Part shown: positions 22,099-30,321 of the stretch, piece after piece
Position numbering within the stretch: position 1 is the first letter of the stretch
Layout: each line of letters opens with the position of its first letter
From: Nocardia tenerifensis NBRC 101015
GTDB lineage: Bacteria; Actinomycetota; Actinomycetes; Mycobacteriales; Mycobacteriaceae
DNA: 32,044 nt
Direction: 5' to 3'
Assembly: GCF_000308715.1 (NCBI RefSeq)
Contig: NZ_BAGH01000593.1
Location: 1 to 32,044, forward strand
Position numbers and translations under genes: made by a program
The notes under the pieces: model-generated
The model's input: the letters and a program-made list of their open reading frames with translations, nothing else
Told to the model about the DNA's origin: nothing
The model's database searches: none

Positions 22099-23511
22099 AT
22101 GACAACACTATCCCGCTCTGCCGGGACCGCAGTAGCAGCTCACCGCCGCCGCGGCGCCGGACAACGCAGCGAGCTGCTGCGGGTCGCTCTGGCACCGGTG
22201 GTCGCGACCACGGTCCTGCTGACCGCTTGCGGGCTGGCGCACGCCGCTCCCGAGCAGCCGGGCATCACCGGCCCGGCCAAACCGCAACAGCCCGGGGTGA
22301 CGACCACACCGCCGGTGCCGAAGGTTCCCGAGCAGCCCCAGCAGTCCCCGCTGGGCAACGCCATTCCTTCCCCGGCGCTGCCGAGCGATCCGAGCCAGTA
22401 CCGCAGCCCGGCTCCGCCGCCCGCGACGGGCCCGAGCCAGTACCGCGCTCCGGGCCCGTCGAGCGAGGAGGGCCCCGGAGGTGCGCAGGCGGCTCCGTCG
22501 CAGCCTGTGGCCCCGCAACAGCGATCCGCACCCGCGCCCTCGCTGGGGCAGGATCTGCCCAATCTGCACGCCCCGGCCCCGGTCGAGCCGCCGAAGGTGA
22601 TCGTCCCGGTGGCCCCGGACGAGCTGGGCCTAGGGGACCTGACCGTCGCCCGCCCGGATTGGGTGCCCGCCGATGTCGCGTGGAAGATCAACGGTCACAT
22701 CGCGTTGCTGCAGCGCGACACCAACGCCGCGTTGCAGTCGGTCGGTATCAACGGCTCGCGTGCCGATCTCATGTCCGCGGCGATGGTGCTCGGCGGGGTG
22801 AGCGGGTTCGCGATCGGCGCAGCCGGCGTGGGGGTGCCCCTGGCCGTGATCGGCGCGGTCGGCGGAGGCCTGATCGGCGGCACGGTCGGCGGGATCGGCG
22901 GTGCCGTGCTCGGCACGCTGATCCCGGTGCCCGGACTCGGCACCATCACTTCCGGTGTGGCCGGAACCGTAATCGGTGCGGGCGCCGGTGCCACGATCGG
23001 CGCGGCCGCCCTGGGCGTGCCCGGTGCGCTGGCCGGGGGTGTGGCCGGTGCGGGGATCGGCGTGCTGGCCGGTGGTATCGCCACCGCCGGAGACGGCTCG
23101 GATTACGTTGCGCCGGAAGAGGTTCCACCGGTCCCGGCCCCGCCAACCCCGTCGCTGCACGAGCAACTGCGCGCGCAGGCCGATGCCACGCTCGCCACCG
23201 GCGAGCAGGCGGTGGACTGGGTGACGGCCCAGCCCGACGGGCAGCAGGTTCTCGACGCCGTCGCCTCGACCGGTGCGGCCCTGGCCCAGACGTGGCAGGA
23301 CCAGCCGATCGCCGAGCAGGTCGACGCGACGGTCGCCCAGGCGGCCCGAGACGTCGTGAGCACCCTGGAGAGCACTCCGGCGACCGCGGCGGTCACCGAG
23401 GCGGTCACCGCCGCCATCGCCGAGCAGCCCGCGTTCACCCCCGAGCAGTTCGGGCCGCTGACCGATGCGGCCAACGCCGCGCTGTCCGCCGTGCAAGGGC
23501 TGGTGCGGTGA
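22099..23511 (+). CDS. Secreted Pro-rich/Gly-rich conjugation-module protein
   Basis: This 470-residue protein has an N-terminal signal sequence (about residues 25-49, ending GLAHA), a long Pro/Gln/Ser-rich disordered region (50-170), and a hydrophobic Gly/Ala-rich stretch (about 230-330: GAVGGGLIGGTVGGIGG and similar) reminiscent of glycine-zipper membrane segments. A helical Ala/Gln/Glu C-terminus follows. Similar proteins beside actinobacterial transfer genes are annotated as insoluble domain proteins. It probably sits in the cell envelope and supports the transfer channel or cell contact. It is the first gene of the operon, preceded by GAAAGG; its stop overlaps the next start (TGATG). Confidence 0.72.
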   Translation: MTTLSRSAGTAVAAHRRRGAGQRSELLRVALAPVVATTVLLTACGLAHAAPEQPGITGPAKPQQPGVTTTPPVPKVPEQPQQSPLGNAIPSPALPSDPSQYRSPAPPPATGPSQYRAPGPSSEEGPGGAQAAPSQPVAPQQRSAPAPSLGQDLPNLHAPAPVEPPKVIVPVAPDELGLGDLTVARPDWVPADVAWKINGHIALLQRDTNAALQSVGINGSRADLMSAAMVLGGVSGFAIGAAGVGVPLAVIGAVGGGLIGGTVGGIGGAVLGTLIPVPGLGTITSGVAGTVIGAGAGATIGAAALGVPGALAGGVAGAGIGVLAGGIATAGDGSDYVAPEEVPPVPAPPTPSLHEQLRAQADATLATGEQAVDWVTAQPDGQQVLDAVASTGAALAQTWQDQPIAEQVDATVAQAARDVVSTLESTPATAAVTEAVTAAIAEQPAFTPEQFGPLTDAANAALSAVQGLVR

Positions 23512-24824
23512 TGACGGCGGCGATGATCCGATGGCGGGCCGCCAGCTCGATGCTGCTGGCGGCGGCACTGACCTGCTCGGTCCCCGTGGCGGCTTCGGCC
23601 GAGCCCGGCCCGGCCCCGGCCGCGACCGACTGCGCGGACGTGATCGCACTCGCGGTCCCCGGGACCTGGGAGACCAGCGCCACCGCCGACCGCGACACCG
23701 TGCCGGGCATGCTCGGCCAGGTCACCGGTCCGCTGCTGGCCGCGCTGAACTCGGCGCCACCGACCATGGCCGTCCCGGTGACCCCGCAGGCCAGTCCGGC
23801 CTGGACGCCTGCCTCGACGGCGCGGGCCACCTCGGTCGTGCCGAAGCCTCGGACGGCGTCGGTACGTGCCGAGCAGGTGCCCTACGTGGCACAGGTCGGC
23901 GGCCCCATCGCGGGTATGGTCACGGGAAATCCGTTGACGCTCAGTCAATCCCGCGACAACGGTGAGTCGGCGCTGGAGACCCGGGCCAGGGAGCTGGCCC
24001 AGGCGTGCCCGCTGTCGAAGTTCGTCGTGCTCGGCTACAGCCAGGGTGCGCTGATCGCGGGCGACTTCTTGTCCGCGGTCGGCAACCGCAAAGGCGTGAT
24101 CGACCCCTCCCGCATCCTGGCCGGCGCGCTGCTGTCGGACCCGAAGCGCTCGGCGACCGCCGAGGCCTCCGGCCCGGCCAACGCCACCGCCTCCTCGCCC
24201 TATTCGGCGAACACGAAACTGTCGTCGGTGGCCGAGACCCTCGTCGGGGCGAACCCCGGCGGGCAGGGTGTTCTCGGTCAGCGCGAGGGCGGGATGGGTG
24301 TGCTCGCCGAGCGGGTGACCACGATGTGTGCGCCCAGCGACACCGTGTGCTCGCTGTCGGGCAAGTCCAAGGTCGTCGCCGCGGTGGTGCCGCTGCTGAA
24401 CATGACTCCGGAGGATCTGCCGGACTACCTGATCGGCAAGGGCCTCGAGCTGGTCAAGAACGTCGCCAGCGCCGACCCGCAGGTCCTCGCCAAGGCCGCC
24501 AAGTCGGTGATCACCGAGTTGACGAAACTCGGTGTCGCCGCGGCGACTTCGCCGGAGACGCTGCCGATCGCGCTGGCGGAGATGGTGTTCGCCTCCACGA
24601 TGCTCGACGACGTCGCCAAGGTCATCAACCTGCCCGAGTTCGACGCGCTGGTCTCGCTGACCAAACCCGACGAACTCATCCAGCAGGCCTCCCAGGCGCT
24701 GTCCTACCTGCTGCTGGACGCGCACCGCTCCTACGCCAGCGGCTACAAGGTCGACCAGGGCGGCGACACCGCCACGCAATGGATCGTGAAATGGCTGACC
24801 GCGAAGATCCAGGCCGGTCTGTGA
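23511..24824 (+). CDS. Secreted cutinase-family serine esterase
   Basis: This 437-residue protein has a signal peptide (1-30, VAASA cleavage) and the cutinase (PF01083) features: CADVIALAVPG at 41-51, the nucleophile motif GYSQG with Ser177, CAPSDTVC with Asp277 between Cys273 and Cys280, and His405 in LDAHRSYASGY. It is about twice the length of a minimal cutinase, with long insertions at 75-125 and 295-395. Cutinase-like proteins of mycolate actinomycetes act on lipid esters of the envelope. Placed between transfer genes, it may loosen the mycomembrane during conjugation, which is an inference. The frame open upstream of 23511 is only a shadow of the previous gene. Confidence 0.8.
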   Translation: MTAAMIRWRAASSMLLAAALTCSVPVAASAEPGPAPAATDCADVIALAVPGTWETSATADRDTVPGMLGQVTGPLLAALNSAPPTMAVPVTPQASPAWTPASTARATSVVPKPRTASVRAEQVPYVAQVGGPIAGMVTGNPLTLSQSRDNGESALETRARELAQACPLSKFVVLGYSQGALIAGDFLSAVGNRKGVIDPSRILAGALLSDPKRSATAEASGPANATASSPYSANTKLSSVAETLVGANPGGQGVLGQREGGMGVLAERVTTMCAPSDTVCSLSGKSKVVAAVVPLLNMTPEDLPDYLIGKGLELVKNVASADPQVLAKAAKSVITELTKLGVAAATSPETLPIALAEMVFASTMLDDVAKVINLPEFDALVSLTKPDELIQQASQALSYLLLDAHRSYASGYKVDQGGDTATQWIVKWLTAKIQAGL

Positions 24825-24834
24825 CCCGGTGAGG

Positions 24835-24884
24835 TTCTTTCCGCTGGCGGCCGGTATGGGAGTGCCGGACACCAGCGGAAAGAA
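24835..24884 (+). terminator. Large hairpin between cutinase and hydrolase genes
   Basis: TTCTTTCCGCTGG (24835-24847) and CCAGCGGAAAGAA (24872-24884) are perfect 13-base arms around a 24-base loop. There is no T-run after it, so it may be a partial terminator or an mRNA processing and stability element dividing the operon. The 173-base gap otherwise holds no gene. Confidence 0.5.
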
Positions 24885-24997
24885 ACACCCGACATAACCA
24901 ACTTCTCGGGCGATCGACGCCCGGCGCAAATACAGCACCACCGAAATTCCGGTGGATACGAGCTTTCACTACACACATCTGGGGAGGTGTGACCGCG

Positions 24998-26059
24998 ATG
25001 AACAAACCGTCGAAACTGATAGCGCTACTACTGGTGCTGATCATTGTTCCGGTGCTGATCGTCGCGGTCCTGCTCGACGGCGACAAAGACAATCCCAGTT
25101 TCGCCCAAGGCAAACTCGCCACCGGCACCGTCGCGCCCGAATACGAGGCGTGGGTCATCGCGGCCGGCACCCTGTGCGAGGAGATTTCCGCCCCGCTCAT
25201 CGCCGCCCAGATCGAGCAGGAATCGAACTGGAACCCCACCGCCGTCTCGCCCGCCGGAGCCCAAGGCCTGTCGCAGTTCATGCCCTACACCTGGCCCGCC
25301 TACGGCATCGACGCCAACAGCAACAGCGTGATCTCCCCGTTCGATCCGCCCGACGCGATCATGGCCCAGGCCAAATTCGACTGCGCCACCGCCGCGCAAG
25401 CCAAGAAAGACCTTGCCAGCGGCCGGATTTCGGGCGACCTGATCGACATCGTGCTCAACGCCTACAACTGCGGCTACGGCTGCGTGCTCGCCAACGGCGG
25501 CCCGCAGATCGTCAACGGCGAGACCGAGGGCTACGCCCCCGGCGTCAAGGACCGCATGGCCAAATACACCCAGCTCGGCACCGGCGGCGGGCTCACCACC
25601 CAATGCAGTCAATTCCGCCCCGGTGCGGGCTTCGGCACGAACGTGGCCGCAGCGGCCCTGTGCTGGCAGGGCACCCCGTACGCCTGGGGAGGCGGCAACC
25701 TCGACGGACCCTCGCAGGGCACCCGCGACGGCGGAGTCGCCGACTCCTACGGCGATTACGGAAAAGTGGGATTCGACTGTTCCGGGCTGGTCCTCTATGC
25801 CGTCGGACAGGCAAGTGGGAAAACCATCGCACTTCCCCACTACACCACCCACATCCTCAATGACTCACGCGGCAGGCCGGTAACCCCCGGCGAAATCCAG
25901 CCAGGAGACGTCGTTTTTCCGGGCGGTGGAGATCCGCAGCACGTCGCCATTGCGCTCGGCGCCGGAAAAATGGTCGAGGCCCCCCAATCAGGCGACGTGG
26001 TGAAAGTTTCACCCTTATCAAATCTGGGAGCAGGAATTGAAATCAGGAGGTTCGGATGA
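24998..26059 (+). CDS. Bifunctional lytic transglycosylase / NlpC-P60 peptidoglycan hydrolase
   Basis: This protein of about 353 residues has an N-terminal membrane anchor (residues 7-27). A soluble lytic transglycosylase domain follows, with the catalytic Glu in IEQESNWNP (about 75) and AQGLSQFMPYTW. The C-terminal NlpC/P60 peptidase domain has FDCSGLV (Cys about 260) and DPQHVAIALG (His about 314). It should cut both glycan strands and stem peptides, opening a path for the transfer machine, as VirB1-like enzymes do. ATG 24998 is chosen over GTG 24989 because GGAGG lies ten bases before the ATG and only one before the GTG. Confidence 0.9.
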   Translation: MNKPSKLIALLLVLIIVPVLIVAVLLDGDKDNPSFAQGKLATGTVAPEYEAWVIAAGTLCEEISAPLIAAQIEQESNWNPTAVSPAGAQGLSQFMPYTWPAYGIDANSNSVISPFDPPDAIMAQAKFDCATAAQAKKDLASGRISGDLIDIVLNAYNCGYGCVLANGGPQIVNGETEGYAPGVKDRMAKYTQLGTGGGLTTQCSQFRPGAGFGTNVAAAALCWQGTPYAWGGGNLDGPSQGTRDGGVADSYGDYGKVGFDCSGLVLYAVGQASGKTIALPHYTTHILNDSRGRPVTPGEIQPGDVVFPGGGDPQHVAIALGAGKMVEAPQSGDVVKVSPLSNLGAGIEIRRFG

Positions 26060-26168
26060 GAAGAAATCCGAATGCGGTCTCCCGCCGGTTCCCGTGCGTG
26101 GGCCGCGCGATGGGCCCGTCGCGAGTGTCGGTCACATCTTCCAATTCGTATGAAAGGGCTTGTCTGTC

Positions 26169-26927
26169 ATGACTTCTACCGATCTGATCAGTCCCGCTGT
26201 ACCGGAGCCCGCCGCGGCGCTGGACACCACCGCGGCCGAAATCGACCTGATGTCGATGAGCGAGCGACGCGAGGTGCTCCGTTCGCTCGGCGATCATCAC
26301 GGTGCGGCGCTCGGTGCCGCGGACTCCTGGCGCAGGCTCGAGGGGGTCGTCGCCTTCTTCGAGGAGGCCGATCTCGGCGAGCCCGGTAGCTGGATCTCCC
26401 GGGTCAACGCGACAGTGATCGAGGCCGTACAGCGAGGAATCGTCCTCGCAGCCGACCCCGCAGCCGACGACTTCGGAAACCCGGGTTCGCGGGCGTGGGC
26501 CGACTACCTGGCAGTGGTCACTGGCGGGGCGCCGGAACCGAACGCGGCCGCGCGAGCGTGGAGCTGGGCGCGGCGGGTGGCGATCGACCACGGCAAACGG
26601 TGGGCCGCAGCCCACGGCACCACGCCGAGTCCCGTGCAGGCACGGTTTTTGATGCTCGCCGATCTCGGCTCCCTGGCCGTGGCCCACCGCACGGTCATGG
26701 ACGCCGTGCTCGCCTACGCCGGACTGCTCGGCCCCAGCCTGGCCGACATCGATCCCGCCGTGGTCGACCGGCTCTGCGACCCCGCCGACGTGGACGCGGC
26801 GCGACGCGCCTGCAAAATCGCCTACGCGGCCGCGATCTTCGAGCCGCGAGCGACATGCCACGCCCAGGAGCATCGGCTGGTGCCGATGGTGCGGGGGCTG
26901 CTCGACATGCTGGCGGGACACTCATGA
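26169..26927 (+). CDS. Hypothetical conjugation-operon protein
   Basis: This 252-residue, mostly helical, Ala-rich protein begins MTSTDLISPAVPEPAAALDT. It has no signal peptide, membrane segment or recognisable motif; it has several Trp residues (SWRRLE, AWSWARRVAIDHGKRW) and a single CHAQEHR. AAAGGG lies ten bases before the ATG. Its stop overlaps the lipoprotein start (ATGA), tying it to the operon. The 109-base gap before it shows no clear promoter. A cytoplasmic accessory factor of the transfer machine is the natural guess. Confidence 0.68.
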   Translation: MTSTDLISPAVPEPAAALDTTAAEIDLMSMSERREVLRSLGDHHGAALGAADSWRRLEGVVAFFEEADLGEPGSWISRVNATVIEAVQRGIVLAADPAADDFGNPGSRAWADYLAVVTGGAPEPNAAARAWSWARRVAIDHGKRWAAAHGTTPSPVQARFLMLADLGSLAVAHRTVMDAVLAYAGLLGPSLADIDPAVVDRLCDPADVDAARRACKIAYAAAIFEPRATCHAQEHRLVPMVRGLLDMLAGHS

Positions 26928-27553
26928 GCCCCGCGCGCCTGGTGGCAGCGGTGCTGGTGGCCGGGGTCGTGCTGGTGGTGGCCGGGTGCTCCTCGGGTAG
27001 CTCAGGGCACACCGAACGCACGGTCACCTCGACACCGCGGACCTCGTTCGTGATACCGACCCAGACCACCTCCCGGGTGGCGGCCACCCCGCCCTCGACG
27101 CCCCTGCCGGTCCCGGCGTCGATTCCGGCCGAGATCGGGGTGGTCGACCAGACCAGCGTCGACGCGGTCGCCGCCGCGGTGGCGCGGATCTGGTACGGGT
27201 GGGACACCACCCGCGACCTGACCCCGCACGACGCCAAACTGCGCGCGGTCCCCCTGCTCGAGCCCCGCCTCGCTCAGCTACTACGTGATTACCCGCCGAT
27301 CGCGGGTCCGGGCGCGGACTGGCTGGAGCTGACCGCCCGCTCGGCGGTGCTGAGCGTGCCCGCCGACGGCGTGCGCCCCGGCGTGGAGGCCGGCGCACCC
27401 GCCGACACCGCCACCTCGGCGGTGCGGCTGCTCGAGATCACCCAGACGGTCAGCACCCCCGACGGTCCGCTGCCGGATCGACGCCTGGTCGTCGGGCTCG
27501 CCCTGGTCAAAGTCGGCGCCGAGTGGCGCGTCACCCAAGTGGGCACGCGGTGA
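26924..27553 (+). CDS. Lipoprotein of the conjugation module, NTF2-like
   Basis: This 209-residue protein has a lipoprotein signal: AAVLVAGVVLVVAGCSSG, with lipobox VAGC. A Thr/Pro-rich linker (about 30-70) leads to a 130-residue domain whose pattern (helix SVDAVAAAVARIWYGW, then RLAQLLRDYPP, then strands ending LVKVGAEWRVTQVG) resembles NTF2-like folds of VirB8/TcpC-type conjugation proteins. It would be anchored to the outer face of the cytoplasmic membrane. The start overlaps the upstream stop, and its stop overlaps the next GTG. Confidence 0.72.
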   Translation: MSPARLVAAVLVAGVVLVVAGCSSGSSGHTERTVTSTPRTSFVIPTQTTSRVAATPPSTPLPVPASIPAEIGVVDQTSVDAVAAAVARIWYGWDTTRDLTPHDAKLRAVPLLEPRLAQLLRDYPPIAGPGADWLELTARSAVLSVPADGVRPGVEAGAPADTATSAVRLLEITQTVSTPDGPLPDRRLVVGLALVKVGAEWRVTQVGTR

Positions 27554-28089
27554 GCGCGCGACTGCGGCGACCGGTGATCGGCGGCATCGCCGGGGGCGTC
27601 GGCACGACCACCGTGGCGCACCTGCTCGACGGCATCGACCTCGGTGTCATCGAGGCCAACGGAACCCAGAGCGTCGATGTCCTGGTGACGCGCGCGACCG
27701 CGGTCGCGGTGAGCTGGGCGATCTGCACCGCCCAGAAGATGCCCGCCCGTCCGGTGCTGGTCGTGGTCGCGGGCAGCGACGGGCGCTGGCCGGCGGTGGT
27801 GGAGCGGCGATTGAAGATGGCCGCCGCGAACCTGGCCACCCCGGTGCTGCGCCTGCCCTGGTTCACGCCGCTTCCCGCCAGTGACAACCCGTGGGATCTG
27901 CTGGCCACCGGTGTCTTCGACGCCGACCGCAAGACCTACCGCTGGGCCGAACCGGCACGGCGGTTCCGCGACGAGCTGGTCCACGCGGTGATCACCGCGA
28001 TCGAACGCGAGACCTCGCGCGCCGCGGTGGACTCCGATCCCGAGCCCGCCGACGACGACCGCGACCGACCCGTCATGCGGGTCTGCTGA
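27550..28089 (+). CDS. Degenerate P-loop (ParA/MinD-like) protein
   Basis: This 179-residue protein starts with GTG overlapping the preceding stop (GTGA). Near the N-terminus, VIGGIAGGVGTTTVAHLLDG resembles a ParA/MinD Walker A motif, but the conserved Lys before the Thr is replaced by Thr. Later strands (LGVIEANG, RPVLVVVAGSDGRW) and helices follow the fold of such NTPases. It is shorter than a full ParA. ATP hydrolysis seems unlikely without the lysine; it may act as a structural or regulatory partner in the transfer machine. Confidence 0.55.
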   Translation: MSARLRRPVIGGIAGGVGTTTVAHLLDGIDLGVIEANGTQSVDVLVTRATAVAVSWAICTAQKMPARPVLVVVAGSDGRWPAVVERRLKMAAANLATPVLRLPWFTPLPASDNPWDLLATGVFDADRKTYRWAEPARRFRDELVHAVITAIERETSRAAVDSDPEPADDDRDRPVMRVC

Positions 28090-28115
28090 CCGACACGACG
28101 AAAGGAATCACGCCC

Positions 28116-28409
28116 ATGTCCACCCTGCTGATGGCCGCCGACTGGCTGGCCCAAGGCCAAGTCCCCAACCCGCCCGCCAAGCCACTACCCGGGCAACTCG
28201 GTAGCCGCCTCGACGACGTGCTCGGGTACGGCAAGACCCTCTGCCTGTTCCTGGCCATGGGATCGGTGCTGGCCGTCGCCGCGATGCTGTTTGTCGGCCT
28301 GCGGGGCCGCAGCGACACGGCCAAAAACGCGCTCACCCACCTGCCCTACGCCCTGCTCGGTGTCGTGATCACCGGCGGCGGCGCCGCGATCATCGAAGCG
28401 TTCCAATGA
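28116..28409 (+). CDS. VirB2/TrbC-like small two-helix membrane protein, copy 1
   Basis: This 97-residue protein has two membrane segments (about residues 42-61 and 76-94) separated by a short cytoplasmic loop GLRGRSDTAKNALTHLP. Size and topology match pilin-like VirB2/TrbC subunits of type IV secretion systems. GAAAGGA lies nine bases before the ATG. The loop is shared with the next gene (GIRGRSEQAKKALEKFP), so the two are paralogues. Its stop overlaps the next start (ATGA). Confidence 0.68.
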   Translation: MSTLLMAADWLAQGQVPNPPAKPLPGQLGSRLDDVLGYGKTLCLFLAMGSVLAVAAMLFVGLRGRSDTAKNALTHLPYALLGVVITGGGAAIIEAFQ

Positions 28410-28852
28410 AACGGACGCTGTGGGCGCTCGTGGTCGCCGTAGTGGTGACCGCGGCGAGTGCCGCGGGTGTGCACGCGCAGCCGCCCACGACCACCCCGAA
28501 CCCCGCACCGCCGAGCCAGCAGCTCAGCCCGCAAAGCCCGGGTGGTGGAAGTGGTGAGCAGATCCCGATCCGCGACCCGAAAACCGGTGGCGTGCAGTGG
28601 GACAAGTTCGGCGGCGATCCGGCCGAGGCCCCCGCCGATCTGGACGCGTTCATCACCGACGCGCTGGGCTGGCTGCGCACCCTCGCCCTGGTGTGCGCGG
28701 TGGCCGGGATGCTGATCCTCGCCGCGGCGCTGATCGTGGGTATCCGGGGACGCTCCGAGCAGGCCAAGAAGGCGCTCGAGAAGTTCCCCCTCGTCCTGGG
28801 CGCCACGGTGATGTCCGGGTCCGCCTACACCGTACTGATGATCTTTCTCTGA
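28406..28852 (+). CDS. VirB2/TrbC-like small membrane protein, copy 2, with signal peptide
   Basis: This 148-residue protein has a signal peptide (1-24, ending AAGVHA), a Pro/Ser-rich extracytoplasmic linker (25-60), then two membrane segments around the loop GIRGRSEQAKKALEKFP. The transmembrane pair is homologous to that of copy 1, but copy 2 carries a signal peptide and a longer N-terminal domain. The arrangement suggests duplication and divergence, perhaps a major subunit and a minor one. Pilin identity is inferred from topology. Confidence 0.68.
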   Translation: MKRTLWALVVAVVVTAASAAGVHAQPPTTTPNPAPPSQQLSPQSPGGGSGEQIPIRDPKTGGVQWDKFGGDPAEAPADLDAFITDALGWLRTLALVCAVAGMLILAAALIVGIRGRSEQAKKALEKFPLVLGATVMSGSAYTVLMIFL

Positions 28853-28868
28853 AAGAGGTTGAACGACA

Positions 28869-29621
28869 ATGCCGTTGACCACTCGAGAGTTCCGGGAAGA
28901 CTCGCCTCTGTCGGGCGTACGTCGCCGCTATGTGAGCGGAGCCGCCTGCGCGGGCGTGCTGGTAGTGCTCACCGTGATCGCACTCGGCGGCTCCGGCCCC
29001 GACGCGCCGGACACCACGGCGGGTATCGGAACCGGTGCGGGCACAACGACTCTGACGACGAGCACCTCGAAAGGGTCACTGGTTCCACCGGTCCCGGTCC
29101 ACCGTGACCCCGCCGATCCGGAGTGGCTGACCGCGGCCCCGCAGGGCATGTCCTGGCAGCGGGTCGACGGCGTACCTTTGCCGTTCACCGCCTCCGACGG
29201 GCCCACCCGCATCGACGGTGCGGTCGCGGCCGGCTACAGCCACACCCCGCAGGGTGCGGTGGTGGCAGCGCTGCAGATCAGCATGCGAATCCTGTACTCC
29301 CCCGATTACGCACGCGTCCTCGACGCCCAAGCTGTGCTGTCGGCCGCCGACCGGGCAAAGATCCTCACCGCGCGGGCCGCCCAGCCCCGGCTGGACCCGG
29401 CCATCGTGCAGGCCAGCACGGTGGCACCCGCCGGATTCAAGATCGGCGACTACACCGGCGACGCCGCGACCGTCTACTACGCCTACCCGCGTCCCTCCGG
29501 GTCCTATCGCATCGCCCGCCAAGCGGTGGTGTGGCGCGACGGTGATTGGCGCTACAGCAGTGATCTGATCGCCCCGGCGCTGCCCGAAGCGCCGGACCTG
29601 ACCGGATTCACCCCGCTGTAG
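28869..29621 (+). CDS. VirB8/TcpC-like membrane-anchored protein, copy 1
   Basis: This 250-residue protein has a short cytoplasmic tail, one membrane segment (about 22-43), a Thr/Ser/Gly-rich linker, and an extracytoplasmic domain. The domain contains GVPLPFTASDGPTRIDG, GYSHTPQGAVVAALQ and WRDGDWRYSSDL. The layout matches bitopic assembly factors of conjugation machines (VirB8, TcpC). It is paralogous to the next gene, which shares GVxLPF, GYxHTPxGAxxAAxQIS and a common tail. AAAGAGG precedes the ATG. Confidence 0.7.
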   Translation: MPLTTREFREDSPLSGVRRRYVSGAACAGVLVVLTVIALGGSGPDAPDTTAGIGTGAGTTTLTTSTSKGSLVPPVPVHRDPADPEWLTAAPQGMSWQRVDGVPLPFTASDGPTRIDGAVAAGYSHTPQGAVVAALQISMRILYSPDYARVLDAQAVLSAADRAKILTARAAQPRLDPAIVQASTVAPAGFKIGDYTGDAATVYYAYPRPSGSYRIARQAVVWRDGDWRYSSDLIAPALPEAPDLTGFTPL

Positions 29622-29637
29622 CGAAGGAGACACGCCG

Positions 29638-30309
29638 ATGTTCACCACCCAGGAATTCGCCGAAGGCCCCGCCCGCCGAGGCCCGCACGCTCCGCGCCGC
29701 TGGCTGCTGGCAGCGGCGGCCGCCGTGCTGATCGTGATCGTCTCCATCGTCGCGATCGCGCTGATCCGCGACCGGACAACCGATTCGGCGACCTCGACCG
29801 AGCCCGGCACGCTCGCCACGGCGACCCCGCCGCGCGAGCTGGAATGGAAACTGATCAACGGTGTCCGGTTGCCCTTCGGCGCCGACGGCCCAGCCAAGGT
29901 CGAAGGCCCCCGCGCGCACGGCTACACCCACACTCCCCACGGCGCGCTGCTCGCCGCCTGGCAGATCTCCACCCGCGTGCTGACCGATGTCCGCTACGAG
30001 CAGATCCTGAGCACCCAGGTACGCGCCGACCTCGGCCAGCAACAGCAGCTGCGCAACGCGGTCACCCAGACCCGCAACCTGTCGCCCGAGGAATTCGACG
30101 CCGCCTTCCGCCAGCCCGTGGCCTTCCAATTCGCCACCTACACACCGACGTTCGCGCGGATCTACTTCGCGGTCCCGTCCAGCAAAGGCGGCTACGACTT
30201 CCAGCGCCGCGCAGTGCTCTGGGACGGCAACGACTGGGTCTACCAGGTCGATTCCGGCCTTCCCGAGCTTCCGAACTCTACGGCCCTGAAAGGGTTCACG
30301 ACCTTCTAG
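29638..30309 (+). CDS. VirB8/TcpC-like membrane-anchored protein, copy 2
   Basis: This 223-residue protein has a membrane segment at about 22-42 and an extracytoplasmic domain with GVRLPFGADGPAKVEG, GYTHTPHGALLAAWQ and LWDGNDWVYQVDSG, aligned end to end with copy 1. GAAGGAG lies nine bases upstream of the ATG, and only 16 bases separate it from copy 1. The two may form a heteromeric ring or assemble different channel parts. Assignment to VirB8/TcpC rests on topology and domain length, not on a search. Confidence 0.7.
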   Translation: MFTTQEFAEGPARRGPHAPRRWLLAAAAAVLIVIVSIVAIALIRDRTTDSATSTEPGTLATATPPRELEWKLINGVRLPFGADGPAKVEGPRAHGYTHTPHGALLAAWQISTRVLTDVRYEQILSTQVRADLGQQQQLRNAVTQTRNLSPEEFDAAFRQPVAFQFATYTPTFARIYFAVPSSKGGYDFQRRAVLWDGNDWVYQVDSGLPELPNSTALKGFTTF

Positions 30310-30321
30310 GAGGAGTCCACC

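Noticed and set aside
21987..23510. N-terminal half of a 945-codon plus-strand frame
   Set aside because: It is the shifted reading of the secreted Pro/Gly-rich gene; only the part from 23511, with its own signal peptide, is a gene.
23103..24941. 612-codon minus-strand frame opposite the cutinase gene
   Set aside because: It is the antisense of a gene with signal peptide and catalytic triad; the composition is Arg/Gly/His-rich and shows no domain.
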